Positions 12,001-25,090 of a stretch of 64,000 nucleotides of DNA are shown here, piece after piece. A program made the position numbers and the translations under genes. Source of the DNA: Iris pallida (Eukaryota > Streptophyta > Magnoliopsida > Asparagales > Iridaceae); the NCBI GenBank assembly GCA_029216955.1, contig JANAVB010044017.1, forward strand, positions 5,693,029-5,757,028, in the 5' to 3' direction. Each line of letters begins with the position of its first letter. Position 1 is the first letter of the stretch. The notes under the pieces are model-generated. The model saw only the letters and a program-made list of their open reading frames with translations, did not search any database and had not been told where the DNA came from.

Positions 12001-12633
12001 AGGGTCAGAGATTGGCTTAGTCAGCCGGCGGCCACCAGTCTTCTTGCTACGAATATTCGGATTTCCTATACGCCCGACACTTGGAGATGGTCCCCCAACC
12101 CCGGTAGGACTTTCAGTTTGGCGTCCGCCAGACGTACTGTTAGAGGCGGCGGGGTGTCGAACATGGTCTACGCCAATTATTGGCAGGCATGCATCCCCAT
12201 CAAATGGTCCATCCTCATCTGGCGTGCTCTTTGCCGCAAGATTCCGACGGACGACATCATCAGATCATTGGGATTCAGCCTCGCCTCTAAATGCCACTGC
12301 TGCGAGGAGCACAACTTGGAATCCGCTGAACACGTCATTCTTTCGGGGGAGCTGGCCGCAGGCACTTGGTCCAAGCTTCATCACAGGCTTCACATGAGTC
12401 AACCAATCGGGGGCTTCTACGATCTCTTGGCCTCCTGGTCTCGTTCCCACGGGCATCAGATCGTAGCAGCCGCTGGCATTTGGGTGCTATGGAAAAACAG
12501 GAACAAATTCCCCTATGAAGGACGCCAACTTCCCCCTCCTCAGCTTTACAAGGAAGTCATCAGACAATGTTTCAAGGTGAGGAGGCGTTGCTCTCACATC
12601 TCCAACCTGTTCTGGGAGACCCTAGCCTAGGCC
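9098..12633 (+). pseudogene. LINE-1 ORF2: endonuclease / reverse transcriptase / zf-RVT, disrupted
   Basis: Domains in order: EEP endonuclease start (IISWNVRGL at residue 4 onwards), reverse transcriptase (APGPDGFNG near 10440, NIILIPKKDNPETFKDFRPI near 10570, DWQF near 10852, YADDI near 11143), then the zf-RVT region (WSILIWRAL near 12208, CHCCEEHNLESAEH near 12295). No RNase H follows. Lesions: stop at 9314-9316; a pair of compensating frameshifts around 9480-9540 that puts the endonuclease GDFN motif out of frame; stop at 9860-9862; frameshift near 10800; stop at 10938-10940; frameshifts near 11337 and 11525. From about 11525 the frame is open to the end at 12630. Confidence 0.88.
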
Positions 12634-12750
12634 GGTGCTTCCCCCCTTTTTTTTTTGTTAGCACATGCATTCCGCGCCTTTTGCTTTCTGTTTTCTGGTC
12701 GCGTTTGCGCGCTTACTTGTATAGGCTTCGGCATTTTGCGCCTATATTTT

Positions 12751-15174
<2,424 letters not shown>

Positions 15175-15189
15175 AGTTTTTGTGGTGGC

Positions 15190-17556
15190 CCATCATCAAG
15201 ACGAACATTCATGAGATGGTGATTGCCTTCCTCCAAGGATCGAGGTACCTCAAGTCGATATCCAGCACCAACCTGATTCTGATCCCCAAGAAGAACAACC
15301 CAGAGACTTTCAAGGATTTTTGCCCTCTGAGTATGTGCACTTTCACAAACAAAATTATCTCGAAGATTATTGCTAACCGCATGACAGGTTTACTCCCCAA
15401 AATTATATTTGAAGAGCAAAGCGGTTTCGTCCGCAGTCACAATATATTAGACAACATCTTGCTAGCGCAAGTGATGATCAGTTGTATGAAATTCCCGGCA
15501 AGGGGGGCAACATTGCCATCAAGTTGGACATAGAGAAGGCATATGATAGGATAGATTGGCAATTCATGATCTGGGTGTTTAGGGTTTTCGGGTTTTCGGA
15601 GATTGGGATCGACATCATCTATAGATCGATCAGCAACTCGTGGTTCCCTACCATCGTTAACGGTCAAGCTGATAAATTCTTCAAATCGATACGTGGTATC
15701 AGACAAGGAGATCCATTATCGTCCACTATCTTCATTATTGCCGCGGAAGTGCTGAGCATGAATCTAAACCATATGGCCCGTACCCCCCGTTTCTAATACT
15801 ATCACACCGCGAGCGGCTGCCCGATTATTACCCACCTCACCTACGCCGACGATATCCTTATCTTCTCTTCGGGTGATGTCGGGTCAGTTGAGGTGGTTAA
15901 CAACACATTCCAGAGATATACCAGATGCTCCGGTCAGCGCATAAATCCCAACAAAAGCGTCATCTATTCCCATCACTCCGTGAATATGGACCACATAGCG
16001 CTGTTAACTAAAATCGCATCCTTCTCTATTTCGAGTCCTTTTCTTACAAAATTAGGATGCCCGTTGGTGTATGGCAGATCTAATTCGGGGCTTTTCGACG
16101 ATCTTCTGGGTAAGATCAGAACGAAGGTTGAGGGGTGGCACAATGCTACCCCCTCTTCCGGTGGGAAGGCGATACTCATCAAGCATGTGCTCTCCTCCAT
16201 TCTGATTTACACCTTGGCCTCCTACCCCCCTAAGAAGGTCCTCTCCAACCTTGAAAACCTTTTCGCCAACTTCTTTTGGGACCACTGTGACTGTAAGGAT
16301 AAACGACATTGGGCCAGCTATAATTTAATGGCACGAGTAAGATCAGAACGAAGGTTGAGGGGTGGCACAATGCTACCCCCTCTTCCGGTGGGAAGGCGAT
16401 ACTCATCAAGCATGTGCTCTCCTCCATTCTGATTTACACCTTGGCCTCCTATCCCCCTAAGAAGGTCCTCTCCAACCTTGAAAACCTTTTCGCCAACTTC
16501 TTTTGGGACCACTGTGATGGTAAGGATAAACGACATTGGGCCAGCTATAATTTAATGGCACGATCCACATCCAAGAGGGGCCTAGGGTTCTGCAGGTTGG
16601 TGCACATCGTCGACACATGCTCGATGAAAATATGGTGGAAATTAATAGAGAACCGTACCATTTAGGCTCGCTTTATGAAGGTCAGGTATTTCAAGAATTC
16701 ACATCCATCGGTCGCTACTCAAAATAGTAGATCCTCCGCTTCTTGGCATCGTATCCTCTCCGACAGGTGGCTAGCTGAACCCCTCATTCGTCTTTGCCTG
16801 GGCTCGGAAGAGTCCTCTCTTTTATTCGAGTGGTGGTTGGGGGACGACCTTCTTCTTCCATCTTCGGTAGTCCCCAAGAACAGCTCCATCCGGGACCTGT
16901 ACGACTACGACGGGGCTTGGAACTGGGGGTGGTCACGGACGTGGCTCGTCACGAAGGCTGCCGCATCTTTAGCTGCCTCCGACGTGATAGTCGGGACGGA
17001 CCCCGACTCCCTATGGTGGACTCTAACTGCCAACGAGAGTTTTTCCCTCGCGTCGACGCAACGTGCGGTTCGGGCACCCGGTCCGGCATTTCCTATCATC
17101 ACTCTATACTGGCAGTCTTGTATCCTTTTGAAGTGGGCTATTTTGATATGGAGAGCGTTCCACCATAAACTTCCTACCGACGATGCCCTCTCACCATCGG
17201 TTCAGCTTAGCGTCGGCTTGCTATTGTTGCATGGAGCGCCAGCCCAAAACTGTGGACCACATTCTATTGTCGGGCGATCTTGCGGTCGAGTGTGGCATCG
17301 GTTCAAGATTTCTTGCCTCCTGAACTCGGAGAGCAGATGCTTCACCGACCTTTTGTCTATTTGGGGAAATGCTTCTTACGGCCACCAGATTATTGCCGCG
17401 GCCATCACTTGGGTTATCTGGAAAAACCGTAACAAACACAGGTATGAAGGGTATAGGTACAACAATGCACAATTGATTATCGAGGTCAGAAGGCAGATTC
17501 ATAAGGCTACTCAAAGGTGCAAGCATGTTGAGCTGGATTTCTGGTCCTCATTGTGA
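15190..17556 (+). pseudogene. LINE-2 ORF2 fragment: reverse transcriptase and zf-RVT
   Basis: The RT core is readable: LILIPKKNNPETFKDF near 15273, DIEKAYDRIDWQF near 15528, QGDPLSSTIF near 15704 and YADDI near 15842. The C-terminal part (16675-17556) holds the zf-RVT-type region with KWAILIWRAFHHKLPTDDA. Lesions include a frameshift near 15505, a stop at 15794-15796, a 227-bp tandem duplication (16110-16563) that shifts the frame, and a stop at 16663-16665. It cannot make a working product. Confidence 0.85.
16110..16563 (+). repeat. 227-bp tandem duplication inside LINE-2
   Basis: Units 16110-16336 and 16337-16563 differ at only a few positions (for example TGTGACTG against TGTGATGG). The period is not a multiple of three, so it breaks the RT frame. 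The near identity points to a late event compared with the other decay of this element. Confidence 0.95.
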
Positions 17557-17720
17557 TGATTGGTGTTGGGGTCTTTTGGGCTCGTTTGTTTGAGGCGTCT
17601 GGCATCGGAGCGGGTGTTTCCTTTTTGCTCCCCTGCTCATTTTCTTTTTGTCTAGAGCTTATCTGTACAGGCATGTAGCATTTTATGCCTTTTTATTTCA
17701 ATATATGGAATGGTTGTTTG

Positions 17721-17723
<3 letters not shown>

Positions 17724-17806
<83 letters not shown>

Positions 17807-17811
17807 AAAAA
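17724..17811. repeat. LINE-2 3' tail: (TA)n(GA)n(A)n
   Basis: TA array 17724-17784, GA array 17785-17803, then a run of A. It follows the LINE-2 3' UTR (ATTTCAATATATGGAATGG). Confidence 0.9.
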
Positions 17812-17821
17812 GTGAAAGAAG

Positions 17822-17873
17822 CACTTAATCATTTTCTTGCGAGATTTTTAAAATCTCGCGAGTAGCTTAAGTG
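17822..17873. other. Nested inverted repeat (hairpin)
   Basis: Perfect 10-bp arms GCGAGATTTT and AAAATCTCGC flank one base (17839-17859). An outer pair CACTTAA / TTAAGTG lies at 17822-17828 and 17867-17873. A G-rich stretch (17888-17901) follows. Function unknown. It could be a hairpin near the 3' end of a retroelement. Confidence 0.7.
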
Positions 17874-17901
17874 TATATCCTACGCTCCGGGGGAGGGGGG
17901 G

Positions 17902-18239
17902 TATAACAGCAAAGTCTGTTATAAGGAAACCCTATTTCCTTCTAACCTATCTTCCTAAATAATAAAATCCTCTCGATTTTTTTGCCGACTTAGTTTAATC
18001 TTGTCTTCCCCAAATCTTCACAAAATGTTCGCAGCCTAGTCCTCCTCAATTTCATACTAATACCCGATCAGATTCCTGCGAAAATAGAAACCAAATTTGA
18101 CCCAAAATAGGTTTTAAACCCTATATAAATACCTATGAATGCCTAGGGTTTTATTCAAATGTCTCTTCAAAAACTCCACACAACCCTCTCACAACAACTC
18201 CCGAAGAACCTCGATACCCCAGCACCCCTACTGGACCGC
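17902..18239 (+). repeat. Family A LTR copy 3, left part
   Basis: This starts with TATAACAGC after a polypurine-like GGGGGAGGGGGG and contains a TATA box (18121). It is separated from the rest of the copy (23510-25090 and 49829-50616) by the CACTA and gypsy-1 insertions. Only the middle part (23938-24640) aligns clearly with copies 1 and 2, so assigning this left part is inference from contiguity after removing the insertions. Confidence 0.45.
18117..18130 (+). promoter_or_regulatory. TATA box of an LTR promoter
   Basis: ACCCTATATAAATACC is a canonical plant TATA box. It is followed by a leader-like stretch without long ORFs. It lies about 215 bases from the presumed LTR start, a sensible U3 position. 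Confidence 0.5.
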
Positions 18240-18390
18240 CACTACAACAAAATGACCTATTAAAGATGCTTGATAAGGGGATTTTATGACGGCTGATAAA
18301 GAAGCGTCATTAAAGTTCAGCAAGACTGTAATCTATGACGGTTTTCTATATAAGTGTTATTGATTGTCTCTCAGTAATACGAGCGTTATG
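18240..18390 (+). repeat. CACTA left terminal and subterminal repeats
   Basis: Terminal repeat 18240-18265, followed by AAGCGTCAT (18302) and GAGCGTTATG (18381). These are the same motif family as on the right side. In En/Spm-type elements such subterminal repeats bind the second element-encoded protein. That role is inference here. Confidence 0.7.
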
Positions 18391-19407
18391 AAAAAAACAT
18401 AAATTTTAAGTCGAAAACTCGACTCTCCCATACTTACTCCCGTACTTAAGTCGAAAAGTCTAAACCATTTCCTTCTCCCGCACTTACTCTCTTTCTCCTT
18501 CTCTCTATCTCCTCCCGCTCTCCAACTCCCTTCAGCCCACTCCGGTGCTTCCGAACTCCCCTCAGCCCGCTCCCCGCTCCCGATCAACTCCCCTCAGCCC
18601 GATCCCCGCTCCCTGCGCCCTAACTCCCCTCAGCCCGCTCCCCACTCCCCAAGGTTTGTCCTAAATTATTTTTTTTGTACCCTAATTTATGTCTGGACAT
18701 AATTTTAGTCAAATGCCCTAATTTTTAACCTATTTTCTATTTCCTAGTTTTTGAAAGATGGCTGAAATCTTTGAATGCATGTTTGGAAATCTTTGAAAGA
18801 ATTTTTTTACTAATTTGTGAGGCATTTTCTTTGTCCGTGCATTGGTTCATCTTCTTGTTTCTTTCTTTGTTGGTTCTTGCAGTGTGGAAGGGTGTTAATT
18901 CCATTGCTTTCAGACGAATACTTACATGTTGAACTTCATGGAGACACGTTCGGGTAGCAAGGTTTGTTTTGGTTCATGGAGACACGTTCTTTTCAATTGC
19001 CCTATTTTCTAAAAATCATGGACAAGAAAGAGATCAATGTCCCCATAACGTCGTGTATGACACATGTTAAACACGGCATTTTTACACTCGAAATTACTCC
19101 AGGTCACGCAGAAATCGGTACCGTGTTTGTGTATGTGCCATGTCATATTGTCTTTAAATCAAGTCTTATTCTTCTTAGATTAAATTACTCCAGGCAATAC
19201 AACTTATTTTTTACAGTATGTACGTTGCTCATGCATTGAGGGTGGGATTGATCTTTGACATCAATATATACAATTGTTTGACTGTACATCTTTAGATTAA
19301 ATGATATCGGTCATATTGGCCGTATCTACTTCACATCGGCCATTCTGGAATCAATCTTCTCCGCATTTAGCTTGAAGTGAAACGTTCAAGTTACAATCAC
19401 TTACTCG
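18391..19407 (+). other. CACTA 5' region without recognisable gene
   Basis: Contains a C-rich stretch (18470-18650) with imperfect repeats of CTCCCCTCAGCCCGCTCC and a 91-residue ORF (18964-19239) with no domain that I recognise. It could include 5' exons or introns of the transposase gene. Confidence 0.4.
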
Positions 19408-19443
19408 GTGTTTTGCTTTATTATACAAAGGAATATATCTTGG

Positions 19444-20967
19444 ATGACAAAGCCCCTATTATCGAAAGAATATAGAGCCGGAGTTGATGAATTTATGGAG
19501 GATGTTAAAGCTAGTGGGGATGATCTCGACTTCATTAGATGTCCATGTAATGAGTACGAGAATCTCTATAGTATGAGTTTAGAAGATGTAAAATTTCATT
19601 TGACGACAGTTGGTATCGATCCAAGGTATACTATATGGATATGGCATGGGGAAGTTGATCCTAATGAAGTGTGTGAGGATACATGTGCGTCTATTTATAA
19701 GGACTATGATATGGATGCTTTAAATGATGTGGCAGATACACTAGAGATGTTCCATGCATTAAAAAGGAACGACATTGAAGGAGATGATGAAGAGGACTTT
19801 AATTCATTGCTTGATGATTCTAAGAAACCATTGTATAATGGTTGTAAAAAGTATACGAAGCTATCTGCGATAGTGAAGCTCTTTAGTATCAAGGCCAAGA
19901 GTGGTTGGAGTGATAAAAGCTTTTCAGATGTGTTGAAATTGTTCACCGACATGCTTCCGGGAGAAGATGAATTGCCTGTAACTACTAGGGAGGCTAAGCG
20001 TTGCTTCTCAATATTTGGAATAGGATATAAGAGAATACATGCATGTCCGAATGATTGCATACTCTATAGAAAAGATTATGAAAATGCAACCTCATGTCCT
20101 ATGTGTGGAACGTCGAGATATAAGGTAAAGAAGAATATGTCTGAACAAAGTCAGGAAGAGCAAAAGAAGGGCATCCCAGCTAAAATTCTGTGTTACTTTC
20201 CACCCATTTTACGCTTTAAAAGGTGGTTTCGATCGGTACAAACATCAAAGAATTTGACATGATATGTAGACGGAAGGGAAGTTGATGGCCAATTGCGTCA
20301 TCTCGCAGATTCACCGACGTGGAAGACAATTGATGATAAATTTCCAGAGTTTGCAGCAAAAGCAAGAAACCTTCGACTCTCTCTTTCAGCCGATAGGATT
20401 AATCCATTTAGTTCACTCAGTAGTAGGTACAGTTGTTGGACTGTAATGCTAAATACTTATAATTTACCACCTTGGTTGTGTATGAAGAGAAAGTTCATAT
20501 TGTTGACATTGTTGATATCAGGCCCCCAACAACCTGGAAATGACATAGATGTTTATTTAGCACCATTGATTGAGGATCTTCAGTTGCTGTGGAAGGATGG
20601 AGTTGTGACTTACGATGCCTATCGGCAAGAATCTTTTACATTGAGAACTGTATTGTTATGGACTGTTAACGATTTTCCTGCATATGGCAACTTATCTGGT
20701 TGTTGTGTGAAAGGATATTTTGCTTGTCCAATATGCAACAAAAATACTTATTCAGATAGATTGAAACATTGCAACAAGAATATTTATACTGGTCACATAA
20801 GGTATTTATCGCATAACCATTCTTTTCGATCACAAAGAAAGGCATTTAATGGTGACAAAGAGTTCGGAACTCATCCTGAACCATTAAGTGGGGAACAAAT
20901 ATTAATAAAGGTTACGGGGATTCCCGTTTCTTGGGGGAAAAAAAGATGTTCCAGAAAAATAATATGA
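19444..20967 (+). pseudogene. TNP2-type CACTA transposase, partial
   Basis: The N-terminal transposase-associated domain is clear: SKEYRAGVDEF, then IRCPCNEYEN and the ending WIWHGE. It is followed by a spacer and the TNP2 region with CPNDCILYRKDYENATSCPMC near 20043 and, after an in-frame TGA at 20260-20262, DGQLRHLADSPTWK, NPFSSLSSRYSCW and GNLSGCCVKGYFACPIC. The frame stays open from 20263 to 20967, where the protein ends well short of a normal TNP2. The Met at 19444 fits the domain start better than the upstream one at 19408. The catalytic C-terminal part appears deleted. Confidence 0.88.
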
Positions 20968-21030
20968 CTAATATATGACTTATTATAATCATGGACATTA
21001 TATTCTCTTACAAATAATATCTTCATATAG

Positions 21031-21305
21031 GTCCCGAAACAACCTAGAGGTTATGAATGCGGATATTTTGTTATGAAATATATGCAGGATCTCATGGAAG
21101 ACCCCTCTCCTACTATTGAGTCAAAGGTAAGTTGTTCATTAATTTAATTCTTAATTACTTTTCTGAAATTATACAAACTAATGTAACTATTTTTTGACTT
21201 TTTAGCTAAAAAAAATTGGCTAGAAAATCAACATACACGCAGGAAGTACTAGATGATATCCGATGCGAATTCATCGAATTCGTTGCCAATCATATGGATA
21301 CATGA
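21031..21305 (+). pseudogene. C48 (ULP1-like) cysteine protease C-terminal remnant
   Basis: Two exon-like blocks. The first (21031-21126) follows an AG acceptor, reads VPKQPRGYECGYFVMKYM and ends before GTAAGT. It contains the Q-x(n)-CG(Y/F) active-site segment typical of SENP/ULP proteases. The second (about 21206-21305) follows TTTTTAG and, after a one-base shift in an A run, reads TYTQEVLDDIRCEFIEFV before a stop. Many plant CACTA elements carry such a protease domain. The His/Asp part is missing here, so it is not active. Confidence 0.75.
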
Positions 21306-21621
21306 GGGTCAAGGTACTAATTTCACTCATTTCTATTACTGATACGAGACACCCTAATGTCACATGGACACAATACACTCAAGACACTATCATGACACTC
21401 ACTAAACTATGACTGATTGTCCTACCCTCTGTTCTGTTTGTCGAACATCAATTTTTGGTTATGGATTTGTTAGGGTTTGTGGATTTGTTGTGGATTTTGA
21501 AACATCAATTACAGCTTTGATTTTCAATCAAATAGCATAAGCTTTTCCTATATTTCTTCTACTTTGCTGCTATGGATAAGAATAATACTTCAATTCATAT
21601 TTAAGTTAATAACAGAAGATA

Positions 21622-21784
21622 AAATGTTTCATGTGCTGTTTATGCATTTCTTGTGTGATCAAGTGGTTTAGGCATCTTTTGGGAATTTCTTATATAAAGG
21701 AACTTGAAATGTTTCATGTGCTGTTTATGTATCTTTTGTATGATCAAGTGGTTTAGGCATCTTTTTGGAATTTCTTATATAAAA
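21622..21784. repeat. 85-bp tandem duplication
   Basis: Two units, starting at 21622 and 21707, share AAATGTTTCATGTGCTGTTT and GTGGTTTAGGCATCTTTT. They lie in the non-coding right half of the CACTA element. Confidence 0.9.
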
Positions 21785-22399
21785 CATTTTTGTATTATCA
21801 TCCACCTGTTGACAAATGACGCTAAGTTTGGCCCGTATTATCTACTATTTGCATCTTTTTCTTTGCATCTTTCTCAATTGCATGGATTCTCATTTTGATT
21901 CTTGTAACGTAAACCATCATTTTTTTAAATTATAAACAACCTCAACATAGATTCTCAGTTCCATCATTTTTTTAAAACTATAAACAAACTCAACACAGAT
22001 TCTCAGTTCTGGAACACCCCTCTAACACGACACACATGGTGAAACACATGCCTATATATACCTGTCATTGACACTTATACCAACTTGACACACAAAGCAG
22101 CTTATGGATGAATCACTTATACATGGCCTCCTAATCTCTTACACATGTCATTCCCAAGGCTGTGCCCCAGTTCTTTGTCTACCTCATGTGCAGAGATCTC
22201 TGATACCCTACATGTCCAATTCGACCATTGATACTCTAAGGGTACACTAAGTTTCCTAGATTGCCTGTACCTGTCCATATGTGTATGTTGTTGACCTAAA
22301 TTTGTTTCCAGGTCTTGCATACCTGTCATACTCTAAAATAAAACAAATACTCATTAACTGGCACTGGCTCACTGCTTGCGTAGGCCTATGTCCAAGAGC

Positions 22400-22702
22400 C
22401 TACAGCAGGTCAAGCTGGAGGGGGGGAATGAGTCCCCTGCTGCTGCTAATGTAGCCTACTACATTGGCCTGGCCTGCTGCCACTTGCCCTACCTGCAGGC
22501 AATAGCCTCAAGCCTTAGCCCAACATCTGCAGCATCAGTGGCCTTAGCCAACATTTGCTGCCACTTGCTACAGCAGGTCAAGCTGGAAAGGGGGGAATGA
22601 GTCCCCTACTGCTGCTAATGTAGCTTACTACTTTGGCCTGGCCTGCTGCCACTTGTCCTACCTGCAGGCAATAGCCTCAGGCCTTAGCCAACATCTTTCT
22701 GA
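22400..22702. repeat. 168-bp tandem duplication
   Basis: Units start at 22400 and 22568 (CTACAGCAGGTCAAGCTGG) and share GAATGAGTCCCCT and ACCTGCAGGCAATAGCCTCA. It is GC-richer than its surroundings and lies within the CACTA right arm. The second unit is incomplete. Confidence 0.9.
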
Positions 22703-23199
22703 TAGTTACATTATATATACACAAGATGAATCTGACAGAAACTCCACACAACAGTTTCCCATAACATATGTTGAATTGTGATCTTAATGTGTGTTTTTAA
22801 TCAGGACTTATACATCATTCAAGATCCTATAGTTACATATATATACATCATTATATCACATTTATTAAACCTTGTTTTATCTTTTGCAGGGTACATGTGT
22901 TGTGGACACAGGTCTTCATGTGACTAAGTTGTATGTTATGGTGTGGGATATGTGGATAGTTTTGATGTAAAGTGTACTAGCTATATTGGATATTGATCTA
23001 TAGATTTTTGTGAAGATGTATATATATATGGCCTGAGAAATGTGGAATGATAGCTAAAGTGTACTCTATTTTGAGACAATGGAATGTACCCTATTTTGAG
23101 ATAATAAAATAGAAATTAATGTTACATTTCAATGTTTTGTTGTGAATATGGTTCAAATTAAGTGGTTGTTTTCAATTGAATTGAGCAGGGTTTGGAATG

Positions 23200-23506
23200 T
23201 ATAACATGCAGTATAGAGCGTTATAAATTTTATACAAATGCCCAATCATAACGCTTTCAAAATGTCCTGACTTCCAACCATATTAAATATTCATAACGTT
23301 TTTACATGACTATCCATAATGCTTTAAAAATAGAACGTAGTAGAAATTCAATCTATTAATGACATTTTCGGACGATTTATCTATAACGCTTTGAAAAATA
23401 TTTATAACACCCGATTTCATAACGCTTGGATTAAGAAAAAAAAGCGTCATGGTTCATGATTAATGACGGTTTTTAGACGTTATTAAAGGGTATTTTTGTT
23501 GTAGTA
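23200..23506 (-). repeat. CACTA right subterminal and terminal repeats
   Basis: At least six copies of ATAACGCTT or a one-base variant, in both orientations, lie between 23215 and 23450 (for example at 23248, 23317, 23383 and 23419). The terminal repeat is 23480-23506, with the last base A instead of the expected G. Confidence 0.8.
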
Positions 23507-23509
23507 TGC

Positions 23510-25090
23510 TAGTACACTGCTGTCGGCCACTACGTCGCAGAAAAAGTTCAAAAACCCGACCACAACAGAGTACACTCTATTTTCGAAGGCTTCCAGGTAC
23601 CCTACTTTCAAAACTTATTTCTCCATATCTGTTTGATAATTGTTTGATCTATCGCTTCCTGTGGAGAGACAACCTACCCATCTTCACCCCCTATCAATTA
23701 GAAAAAATTCTAATGCACCAAATCCTCGAGGAAATCCACGGGAAAGTCGACAAACAATCTATTTTTAAACAGAGCCAAAACAGCCCAGACACCCGACTTG
23801 GAAGGCAAATTATTGCCAATCCATCGACCAATTTGAGATTCTAATTGAATAGGTTTTAAACAACATATACGAGAATAAAAACCATTTAATAGATCATGCT
23901 TGTATTTAGCATGTGTTAGGTTATTCGATTTCAAAAATCAAGAAAAAACTATTCCTGAAAACTAGAATTTTGTAAAAAAATTCCCGATACACTGTGCGCC
24001 CTGACAAACCGAGCGACGTGGTCACAACCCATAAGCATCGAAAGACGCGTATGAATGTTGTCAACGTATGGGATTCGACGAAACTCTATTTTGTTGTGTG
24101 TGTGCAACAAAATCGAGGCGTATCGGTCGAAATATTCTGTATCGGCTCCTTTGCAAACTAACCCATAACTTCGTGCACGTTCGTCATCTCGAGATAAAAC
24201 TTACGCCATTGGAGCTGTGTTATTTTTTTGGTAGTGTGTGCCAAGTTTGGTCCGATTCTGAGATGGTCGACCGGAATACTATTTTGTGGGCCCGCAACCC
24301 GACCCAACGGACAAATTTGTGCACGGACCACTTGAATCTAACTTTGGACATATAGTTGGGTTCGTATCATCAAACCGAACCAGTAGACATATAGTTTAAT
24401 GACTTTAGAGACCGTAGGTACAAGCACACTTTTCGCTGCAAAGCGGATCCAACAGCGGACATCGTTTTGACCCAAAATTATAATTTTGCCCCTGTATCCA
24501 GAATTAGACTTTTGGGTAGGTGTTTTTAGATATTTTTATACCAAAAATATTTTTGATATTTATTTCAGCATCCGAGAACGTTTGCGGGAGTTGAGAGTTC
24601 ATTGTTATTGATTCTGACGATCTGAGTACACCACCTCGAGGCAAGATAGCTTGTAATTATATTCTGTCTTTTATTACTATTTTAATCTTGCTATTTCTAT
24701 TCAATTTTATTATATATTGCATATTTATATCAAACTGTACGTCCAAGTCATACTTGGGTGCTAGCGACTCCATTAGCCGTTTTACCATTTTCGTTTTATT
24801 ATTTTGTATTGACCTAGTACAGATGACTACCGATTGATATCAGGTATTGTATATCTCATATGTCCTTGGCACATGCTTTACTACGAGTTGTGAGTCACAT
24901 GTAAGACACGGACTCGCGTAGTCGGCTAGCCACCGATACATATGAGATGTACGACTGTTAGGGAATAACTTCCAATAGAATTGCATGACTAGTAGACTTG
25001 GCAGTTGTTAGAGGTTCATGTATGTTATGGAGATGACATAGATAGACAATTGGTGGGAAGAACAGTTCCTTGACATATGGGCCACGTATG
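23510..25090 (+). repeat. Family A LTR copy 3, middle part
   Basis: 23938-24640 aligns with 100-770 of the window, including GTTGGGTTCGTAT and TAGACATATAGTTTAATGAC. The remainder is more diverged. The last five bases, GTATG (25086-25090), are the target-site duplication of gypsy-1. Confidence 0.65.

Larger units (their letters stand above)
15190..17811 (+). mobile_element. LINE-2: 5'-truncated LINE of the LINE-1 family
   Basis: Protein similarity to LINE-1 ORF2 begins at WxIIK (LINE-1 near 10484) and continues to the end. It has lost ORF1, the endonuclease and the start of RT. The 5' edge is fused to the leader of family A copy 2, with CAT at the join. The 3' UTR resembles that of LINE-1 and ends in (TA)n, (GA)n and a short A run (17724-17811). 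Confidence 0.85.
18240..23506 (+). mobile_element. CACTA (En/Spm-type) DNA transposon, decayed
   Basis: The left end is CACTACAACAAAATGACC and the right end is ATTTTTGTTGTAGTA, whose complement TACTACAACAAAAAT matches the left terminal repeat except for the outer base. The flanking triplets are CGC on the left and TGC on the right, compatible with a 3-bp target duplication with one transition. Inside are a TNP2-type transposase pseudogene and a C48 (ULP1-like) protease remnant. Both ends carry subterminal copies of an AAGCGTTAT-like motif. At 5.3 kb it is shorter than typical autonomous copies. Confidence 0.9.

Noticed and set aside
18964..19239. 91-residue ORF in the CACTA 5' region as an accessory protein gene
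   Set aside because: Short, no domain, ordinary AT-rich composition. It may be part of an intron or leader of the transposase gene.
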